Source: JANLSO01 sp031362405
GTDB lineage: Bacteria; Actinomycetota; Thermoleophilia; Miltoncostaeales; Miltoncostaeaceae
Length of the DNA: 22,876 nucleotides
Direction: 5' to 3'
Assembly: GCA_031362405.1 (NCBI GenBank)
Contig: JANLSO010000120.1
Span: 1-22,876, forward strand
The notes under the pieces: generated by a model
Databases searched by the model: none
The model's input: only the letters and a program-made list of their open reading frames with translations
Told to the model about the DNA's origin: nothing
Program-made: the position numbers and the translations under genes
In this document: one piece after another, positions 1 through 5,872 of the stretch
Position numbering within the stretch: the first letter of the stretch is position 1
Layout of the letters: each line of letters opens with the position of its first letter

Positions 1-1048
1 CGGCACCGCCGCGACCGACAGCGCCGAGAAGGTCAAGGTCGGCTTCCTGTACGTCGGTCCACGCGACGACTTCGGCTACAACCAGGCCGCCTACGAAGGC
101 AGCCTCGAGATCCCCAAGGCGGTGCCGAACGTCGAGCTGATCCAAGCCGAGAACGTGCCGGAGAACGCGCAGGCCGAACGGGTCATGGAGAAGATGATCT
201 CCGATGGGGCGACACTGATCTTCCCCACCAGCTACGGCCACCTCACGCCCGCGCTGAACGTTGCCAAGAAGCACCCCGAGGTCACGTTCGTCCACCAGGG
301 CGGCCTCGAACCCGATCCGAAGCTGCCGAACGTCGGCACGTACTTCGGCACCGTCTATGAGCCGGTCTATCTCGCCGGAATCGCCGCCGGAAAGTCGACG
401 AAGAGCAACAAGCTCGGCTACATCGTCGCCTTTCCGATTCCGCAGACTCTCGCCAACGTCAACGCCTTTGAGTTGGGCGCGAAATCGGTGAACCCGAAGG
501 CGACCACAACGCTGGTGTTCACCTCGAACTGGTGCGACCCCGCCAAGCAGGCCGAAGCGACGAAGGCTCTTGTGTCGGATGGAGTCGACGTCATTTCCCA
601 GCACCAGGACTGCACCAAGACGATCATCGAGAACACCGAGGCGGCGGGTGCCGCGTCGGTCGGCTATCACTACGACGCGTCGACGCTTGCGCCGAAGGGC
701 TGGCTGACCGGTTCGGAATGGAACTGGGGCCCGATGTACACGGACATCGTCCAGACGTTCCTCGACGGAAAGTTCACCGGGAGCAAGTACGACGGCGACT
801 ACCGCGTCGGCCTGCTGACCGGCGACAACCCGTTCGTGCAGTCGCCGTTCGGGGCGTCGGTCGATGCGGATACCCAGAGTCTCGTTGCGGCGGCCAAGAC
901 GAAGATCGCCGAGTCCGGAGTGTTCGTCGGTCCGATCGAGGATCAGAACGGTGACGTGGTGGTTGCGGCGGGGAAGTCGCTCGACTACGCGACCGTCGAG
1001 CAGATGGACTTCTTGGTCAAGGGTGTCGTCGGCACCATCCCCAAGTAG
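1..1048 (+). CDS. BMP-family ABC transporter substrate-binding protein (5' partial)
   Basis: The reading frame is open from base 2 to the TAG at 1046-1048, giving 348 residues of a mature BMP/PnrA/Med-type periplasmic binding protein. The visible part opens GTAATDSAEKVKVGFLYVGP, which is the usual first strand of the fold. It therefore lacks only the signal peptide and the likely lipobox. Family landmarks are a DDFGYNQ segment, the VISQHQD segment, VGYHYD and the hinge-region WNWGPMY. In known members such as PnrA these proteins capture nucleosides or related small molecules for an ABC importer; the ligand here cannot be read from sequence. Two cysteines (in SNWCDP and HQDCTK) could form a disulfide. 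The following gene overlaps its end, and a BiuH follows further down, so a ureide or related nitrogen compound is a plausible ligand (inference). The permease and ATPase genes are not in the window. Confidence 0.9.
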   Translation, partial: GTAATDSAEKVKVGFLYVGPRDDFGYNQAAYEGSLEIPKAVPNVELIQAENVPENAQAERVMEKMISDGATLIFPTSYGHLTPALNVAKKHPEVTFVHQGGLEPDPKLPNVGTYFGTVYEPVYLAGIAAGKSTKSNKLGYIVAFPIPQTLANVNAFELGAKSVNPKATTTLVFTSNWCDPAKQAEATKALVSDGVDVISQHQDCTKTIIENTEAAGAASVGYHYDASTLAPKGWLTGSEWNWGPMYTDIVQTFLDGKFTGSKYDGDYRVGLLTGDNPFVQSPFGASVDADTQSLVAAAKTKIAESGVFVGPIEDQNGDVVVAAGKSLDYATVEQMDFLVKGVVGTIPK

Positions 1049-1859
1049 CCCGCGCGCGAACGACGGGAAGGCCGCCACACGGCTTTCCCGTCGGGTCGCT
1101 GCCGGCCGTCCCCACGTCGACGTCTTCGGGTCGGGAACACCCGTGGTGCTCGTCCATGGGGTGGCGTTCGGGCCCGAGACGATGCTCCCCGTTGCTCGGG
1201 CGGTCGCGACACGCGGACGCGCCGTGGTCGTCCATCGGCGCGGTTACGGACGCAGCTCTGCGCTTTCGGCCGTCGACGTCGCCGGTCAGGTGGACGATGT
1301 GATCGAGATTCTCGACCGCTACGAGATCGAGCGGGCCATCGTCGCCGGCGTCAGCGGAGGTGCCACGACGGCGATCGCCGCGGCGATCGCCGCGCCGCAG
1401 CGGATCATCGCGGCGATCGCGCACGAGCCGGCCCTCGGCCCGCTCGCGCCCGGCGTCAACGGGCTGCTCGGCGTCGTTGCGGGGGCACTCCTGCAGGCCC
1501 GTAGCCCCGAGCTCGGCACCGAATCAGTCGCACGTCTGCTGGCCGGCCCGACGTGGGGCCGACTCGCACCGACCCAGCGCGCGAGAGTTCGTGATGCAGC
1601 CGTCGCGACTGCGTTCGAGGTGCCGTGTTTCGCTGCGTTCGCGCCATCTGTCACCGATCTCGCAGGGCTGCGCGCGCTACGCCTGGTGACATCGGTCGGC
1701 GCGCTCAGTAGCGCCCAGCGTCACGACGCGGCATCCGTCCTCGCGAACCATGCGGCTGCCGAGATCGCGGTGATCCCCGGTGCCGGGCACCTGGTTCAGA
1801 TCGACGCGCCCCACGACTTCGGCCGCCTGATCGAACGGGTGCGAGGCGGATCCTCATGA
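1023..1859 (+). CDS. alpha/beta-fold hydrolase
   Basis: About 278 residues from a GTG at 1023, which overlaps the binding-protein gene by 26 bp. The frame stays open upstream, but there it is only an Arg/Ser-rich shadow of that gene. No better start lies between the previous stop and the fold, so the start is uncertain. Numbered from this start, the oxyanion HG of VVLVHG is at about 45-46. The nucleophile elbow GVSGG has Ser at about 111, and the catalytic His is at about 256 (GAGHLVQ). The strand that normally ends in the acidic residue reads SVGALSS, with no Asp at the usual place; Asp a few residues on may substitute. Its stop overlaps the next start (ATGA). An alpha/beta hydrolase beside an isochorismatase-fold amidase recalls RutD/RutB of pyrimidine catabolism, but nothing shows it is RutD. 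The substrate is unknown. Confidence 0.8.
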   Translation: MSSAPSPSSPRANDGKAATRLSRRVAAGRPHVDVFGSGTPVVLVHGVAFGPETMLPVARAVATRGRAVVVHRRGYGRSSALSAVDVAGQVDDVIEILDRYEIERAIVAGVSGGATTAIAAAIAAPQRIIAAIAHEPALGPLAPGVNGLLGVVAGALLQARSPELGTESVARLLAGPTWGRLAPTQRARVRDAAVATAFEVPCFAAFAPSVTDLAGLRALRLVTSVGALSSAQRHDAASVLANHAAAEIAVIPGAGHLVQIDAPHDFGRLIERVRGGSS

Positions 1860-2452
1860 GCAGGACCGTCGCCGGCACGACGCCCTACGCATGGCCCTTC
1901 GACGGCCTTCTCGAGGCGGCTCGCGTGGCGATCATCGTCGCCGGTGCGAACATCGAATGGCGCGAGCGGTGCGTCGCCCCGGAGTCGGCAATGGACGCCA
2001 TCAAGAGGCTGCTCGCGCTACGCGCCGCGGGTGCGTGGGTCGTCGGCCTGCGGCATCCTGCGGCGGGGCGCACCGGCGAACCGATCTTGAATCTGACGCC
2101 GCACCTCGACCTCGACATCGCCGCCGCCGGCATCGACGGCTTTTTCGACAGCTCGCTCGACGGTCATCTGCGGCGGCTCAGAAGGGATCAGCTGGTGATG
2201 TGCGGATTCGGCCTGGAGGGTCCGGTGCACTCCACTCTGCGCAGCGCCAACGACCGCGGCTACGAGTGCCTGACCGTCATCGACGCGAGCGCACCACTTC
2301 AGACCTCCACCGCCGACGCGGCCATTTCGACCATCACGATGTCCGGAGGGATCTTCGGCGCCGTCGGGTGGTCGGCTGGTGTTCTCGCCGCCTTCGCGGG
2401 CGATATCCCGATTCCCGTTGAAAGGAGCAGCCCGTGGCGCTCGGCACGGTAA
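1856..2452 (+). CDS. Catalytically dead isochorismatase-fold protein, pseudo-BiuH
   Basis: 198 residues, starting in an ATGA overlap with the alpha/beta hydrolase. It is clearly a paralogue of the BiuH encoded next: TPYAWPF aligns with DPYRWPF, the helix NDRGYECL is identical, and MSGGIFGAV matches MQGGVFGAV. It is shorter, with about 46 residues missing between the first strand and the Cys strand. Aligned to the BiuH catalytic residues, Asp30 is Gly30, Lys136 is Ala90, Cys169 is Pro123 and the substrate-contacting Gln209 is Ser163. All four key residues are therefore gone, yet the frame is open and the fold-defining segments remain. It cannot perform cysteine-hydrolase chemistry by the known mechanism. 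A structural or regulatory partner of BiuH is my inference. Its last 19 bp overlap the biuH start and its 3' end contains the biuH ribosome-binding site. Confidence 0.85.
   Translation: MSRTVAGTTPYAWPFDGLLEAARVAIIVAGANIEWRERCVAPESAMDAIKRLLALRAAGAWVVGLRHPAAGRTGEPILNLTPHLDLDIAAAGIDGFFDSSLDGHLRRLRRDQLVMCGFGLEGPVHSTLRSANDRGYECLTVIDASAPLQTSTADAAISTITMSGGIFGAVGWSAGVLAAFAGDIPIPVERSSPWRSAR
2421..2427 (+). promoter_or_regulatory. Shine-Dalgarno site for biuH
   Basis: AAAGGAG lies six bases before the GTG at 2434, inside the end of the preceding pseudo-BiuH gene. It fixes the GTG as the biuH start and is among the clearest ribosome-binding sites in the window. It implies that BiuH is strongly translated relative to its dead partner, which starts in a bare ATGA overlap. 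Confidence 0.75.
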
Positions 2453-3123
2453 CCGCAGACCCCTACCGTTGGCCGTTTGACGATGTGATCGAACCGGCGC
2501 GAACGGCTCTGGTGTGCATCGACTGGCAGCACGATTTCTGCGGTGAGGGGGGCTACGTCGACCAAATGGGATACGACCTCTCGCTGACCCGCAGCGGCCT
2601 GGTACCCACCGCTCGTGTGCTGGCCGCAGTGCGCGAGAAGGGCTTCTGCGTCGTCCACACCCGCGAGGGGCACCGACCCGACCTCAGCGACCTTCCGGCG
2701 AACAAGCTCTGGCGCTCGCGTCAGATTGGCGCAGGCATCGGCGACCCGGGAACCTGCGGGCGCGTCCTCGTTCGCGGGGAGCCCGGGTGGGAGATCGTCC
2801 CGGAGGTCGCCCCGATCGACGGTGAGCCGGTGATCGACAAGCCGGGCAAGGGGGCCTTCTACGCCACCGATCTCGATCTCATCCTGCGTATGCGGGGCGT
2901 CACGCACCTGATCTTCACGGGGATCACCACCGACGTCTGCGTACACACGACGATGCGTGAGGCCAATGACCGCGGCTACGAGTGCCTCCTGCTCGACGAC
3001 TGCACCGGCGCCACCGATCACGGCAACTACCTCGCGGCGTTGAAGATGGTGACGATGCAGGGCGGAGTCTTCGGCGCCGTGGCCTCATCGGCCGCCTTCC
3101 TCGAGGCCCTCGAGGAAGGGTGA
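2434..3123 (+). CDS. biuH: Biuret amidohydrolase (cysteine hydrolase, isochorismatase fold)
   Basis: 229 residues. BiuH hydrolyses biuret to allophanate and ammonia in the cyanuric-acid/biuret pathway of the cytoplasm. The sequence carries the full cysteine-hydrolase triad: Asp30 (CIDWQHDF), Lys136 (DKPGKG) and Cys169 (TTDVCVHTTM). It also has Gln209 (MQGGVFG). As I recall them, the Rhizobium BiuH residues are Asp36, Lys142, Cys175 and Gln215. All four sit at a constant offset of six, so the two proteins would align without gaps over that span. Other close matches from memory are the N-terminal DPYRWPF, GGYVDQMGYDLSL, HTREGHRPDL and GDPGTCGR. The GTG start is fixed by a strong Shine-Dalgarno and overlaps the previous gene by 19 bp. 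The convergent signalling gene ends three bases past its stop. A related ureide amidase activity remains possible, since this family also contains many untested proteins. Confidence 0.88.
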   Translation: MALGTVTADPYRWPFDDVIEPARTALVCIDWQHDFCGEGGYVDQMGYDLSLTRSGLVPTARVLAAVREKGFCVVHTREGHRPDLSDLPANKLWRSRQIGAGIGDPGTCGRVLVRGEPGWEIVPEVAPIDGEPVIDKPGKGAFYATDLDLILRMRGVTHLIFTGITTDVCVHTTMREANDRGYECLLLDDCTGATDHGNYLAALKMVTMQGGVFGAVASSAAFLEALEEG

Positions 3124-3126
3124 GGC

Positions 3127-5853
3127 CTATCGCGTCGCGGTGCCATCGGTGGCCGACAGACTCAGCAGGGCCTGAACTGCGGGGGGCCAGAACTGGCTGC
3201 CTGCGCAGCGGCCGATTTCGCGGCGGGCGCCGGCGATCGACCGTGTCGTCGTGTAGTGGCGCGCCCGGGTCATGACGTCCCACGCGTCGGCGACCGATAT
3301 CAGCCGTGAGCCCTCAGGGATCTCGTCGGCGGAAAGGCCGTCGGGGTATCCCCGGCCGTTCCAGTGCTCGTGGTGGTGGCGCACCCACAGGCACTGCTCG
3401 GCCGAGAGCGCGTCGGAGGTGATTTCTGCCCCGAGGGCGGCGTGGCGCTTGATGATCTCGAACTCTTCGGGCTTGAGCGAACCGGTCTTCAAAAGCACGG
3501 CATCGGGCACGCCGATCTTGCCGACGTCATGAAGCATCGCCGCGTCGCGCAGTTTCGCGGCGCGCTCGGGGAGCCAGCCGAGGGCCAGGGCGACGTCGTG
3601 GCTCATCTGCGCGACGCGCTCCGAGTGCGCATGAGTGCTGGCGTCCTTGGCGTCGACGGCGCGGGCCAGCACGCGCAGGGCGATCAGCGCCTGGCCGCGC
3701 TCGAGCCGCTCGGCCCGCTCTTCGGCCGAGAGGATGTCGACGACCTCAGGCGAGTAGACGCAGGCCAGGTTGCGGCCGTTGGCCTTGGCCCAGTAGAGCG
3801 CCCCGTCGGCGAGGCGGTAGAGCTCGTCGGCGCTCGATGCGTGAGTGAGGTCGCAGATACCCGCCGAGACCGTCACACGCTCGCGGGCGACCAGCGGCCG
3901 GCTCGAGATCGCGGCCCGGGCGCGTTCGATCGCCTCACCGGCGCCGCCCGCTTCGGTCTCGGGGAGAATCCACGCGAACTCCTCACCGCCGACGCGCGCG
4001 ACCATCTCGCCGGCGCGAACCGATGCCGCAAGCCGGTCGGCGACCTCGCGCAGCACCCGGTCGCCTTCCTGATGGCCGTATACATCGTTGAGGCGCTTGA
4101 AGTGGTCGATGTCGATCACCGCGAGGCTCAGCGATCGTCCGTGGCGCACCGCGCGGGCGACCTCTGAGCGCAGCGCTTCATGGAACGCCCGGTGGTTCGG
4201 CAGGCGCGTGAGTGGGTCGGTGACCGCTTGGGCGGCGAGCTGGGCCCGGCCTTCGGCGGCCGAGACGGCCACCGCGACGAGTTCGGCGAATCTCTCGAGT
4301 CGGGTTTCGATGTCGGGGGGCATGTCGTGGCGATCGCGCGTGATCACGATCGCTCCCCACGGGCGGGTACCGACGTTCACCGGTGCGGCAACCGTGATCG
4401 GCGTTGTGGGGTCGTCGGGCTCGACGCTGAACGCGCCTGCCGTCTCGCGAACCTGACGCAGTGCGAGGAGCTCGACCTCCCCCGGAGCCTCGGTGGCGAC
4501 ACGGCCGTTGACATCAGAAAGGCCAAGGGTCGCGATGCGATCGCCCGTGTCGAAACGACACACCCGTGCGGTCGCGGCCGTCACCAACGCGGCGACTTCA
4601 CACGCGGCGATCGCCATCACCGCTTCAGAGTCGCCCTGCACCGCCGCCGCGGTCGCGACCCGGCGCAGGGCGGCCTGCTCGACGGCCTGCGCGGCCGCGG
4701 CGAAGCGCGGGGCGGCGTCGCGCGCGACACAGATGACGCCCAGCAGATCCTGCGCACGCGAGCGGACCGGCCGCATGCTCACATCGACGGTCATCGAGCC
4801 GCCGTTGGGACGCACGACGCGGTAGGTCAGCTCGTCGCTATCGCGTTCCCCACGCGTCATCTCGCCGAAGCTCGCCCGAACACGGTCCCTGTCGTCGGGG
4901 TGGGTGTAGTCAAGGGCGTCGGCCCCCAACATCTCGGCGGGTTCGCGACTCCAGATCCCCGCGCTTGCGGCGTTGACGAATGAGTAGGCGCCGTCCGGTC
5001 GCTGGATGGTGATCGCGTCGCCGGCGCTGTGGGCGACGAAATCAAAGCGCTCGGTTGCCACCCGTGCCTGCTCGAGGGCCTCGCGCGCCGCGGTGACATC
5101 GCGCGACACGACGGCCACGGCGTCGCCGAGAGGCGTGAACTGCGTCGTGAGGCGTCGCTCGCCGCTGAGGTCGACCAGGTGGACGTCCAACTCGAGGCAG
5201 GTGCCGGTCGACAGCACACGCCGAAAGTGTCGTAGCCACTCTTCGGTATTCGCGGGGTCGAGGTCGGACAGCCGGGAACCGATGAGGTCGGCACGTGCGA
5301 CACCGCGCGTCGCCGCGGCTCGCTCGTTGGCGTCGATGACGACGCTGTCGATGATGCCCCGGGCCGAGTCACGCACCATCTCGACGAGATGAAAGTCGTC
5401 GAGGCCGACCTCGCGCACGGCGTCCAGTTGGTACTGCAAAAGCAGGTTCGAGCTGCGGTCGCGAAGCGTCCACAGCAGGGCTCGCCCGCCACCCACGGGC
5501 GCGTCGACCGCGGCGACGTCCACATCGACGGTCGTGCGGCGGCCATCAGCACCAACGATCACGGCGTCCAACGTGAGCCGGCGCGCCTCGGTGCCCATTC
5601 CCTCCAGAAGAGCGGCGCCGCGGCCCGGCCACCAGGCGTACGGAGGCCCGAAACCGACCACAGTTCGCCGGGTCCGGCCCACCAGCATGAGGAACTCGTC
5701 GTTGGCTGCGACGACCGCACCGCGTGTGTCGGTGAGCATCGCCGGGACACCGATCGCCTCGGTGAGCGACGCCGCAAACTCCGTACGGGCCGCTCCCCAC
5801 GGGGTCAGGGGAACCCCGAGGGCGTGGGACAGGCTGCGGGCGGTGTCGCCCAC
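3127..5853 (-). CDS. PAS-PAS-PAS-GAF-GGDEF-HD-GYP c-di-GMP turnover protein A
   Basis: About 908 residues from a GTG at 5853, 19 bp after the stop of its upstream twin. The frame is open further, to 6027, but that part is an Arg-rich shadow of the twin's HD-GYP domain. There is no membrane segment, so it should be a soluble sensor. Approximate domains are PAS at 25-132, 147-257 and 267-379, GAF at 392-534, GGDEF at 537-702 and HD-GYP at 717-902. The cyclase signature GGEEF (622-626) and DIDHFKRLNDVYGH are intact. The product-inhibition site reads RAGE, not the canonical RxxD. HD-GYP has LHDVGKIGVPD, HHHEHWNGRGYP and VADAWDVMT, so both synthesis and hydrolysis of c-di-GMP are predicted. It probably shares a transcript with twin B, and the two are near-identical over long stretches of the output domains. 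Confidence 0.92.
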   Translation of the reverse strand: MGDTARSLSHALGVPLTPWGAARTEFAASLTEAIGVPAMLTDTRGAVVAANDEFLMLVGRTRRTVVGFGPPYAWWPGRGAALLEGMGTEARRLTLDAVIVGADGRRTTVDVDVAAVDAPVGGGRALLWTLRDRSSNLLLQYQLDAVREVGLDDFHLVEMVRDSARGIIDSVVIDANERAAATRGVARADLIGSRLSDLDPANTEEWLRHFRRVLSTGTCLELDVHLVDLSGERRLTTQFTPLGDAVAVVSRDVTAAREALEQARVATERFDFVAHSAGDAITIQRPDGAYSFVNAASAGIWSREPAEMLGADALDYTHPDDRDRVRASFGEMTRGERDSDELTYRVVRPNGGSMTVDVSMRPVRSRAQDLLGVICVARDAAPRFAAAAQAVEQAALRRVATAAAVQGDSEAVMAIAACEVAALVTAATARVCRFDTGDRIATLGLSDVNGRVATEAPGEVELLALRQVRETAGAFSVEPDDPTTPITVAAPVNVGTRPWGAIVITRDRHDMPPDIETRLERFAELVAVAVSAAEGRAQLAAQAVTDPLTRLPNHRAFHEALRSEVARAVRHGRSLSLAVIDIDHFKRLNDVYGHQEGDRVLREVADRLAASVRAGEMVARVGGEEFAWILPETEAGGAGEAIERARAAISSRPLVARERVTVSAGICDLTHASSADELYRLADGALYWAKANGRNLACVYSPEVVDILSAEERAERLERGQALIALRVLARAVDAKDASTHAHSERVAQMSHDVALALGWLPERAAKLRDAAMLHDVGKIGVPDAVLLKTGSLKPEEFEIIKRHAALGAEITSDALSAEQCLWVRHHHEHWNGRGYPDGLSADEIPEGSRLISVADAWDVMTRARHYTTTRSIAGARREIGRCAGSQFWPPAVQALLSLSATDGTATR

Positions 5854-5872
5854 GACCGCGCGTGGCGTGGCG

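Noticed and set aside
1371..1420. Three copies of the palindrome GCGATCGC within 50 bases
   Set aside because: They encode an Ala/Ile-rich helix of the alpha/beta hydrolase (IAAAIAA), where GCG-ATC-GCC codons create the octamer by codon preference; no regulatory role is supported.
3364..4983. Long open frames on the plus strand opposite c-di-GMP gene A (267 codons twice)
   Set aside because: They are antisense shadows caused by strong G/C third-position bias; the translations are Arg/Gly/Asp-rich with no recognisable domain, while the minus strand gives clear GGDEF, GAF and PAS motifs.
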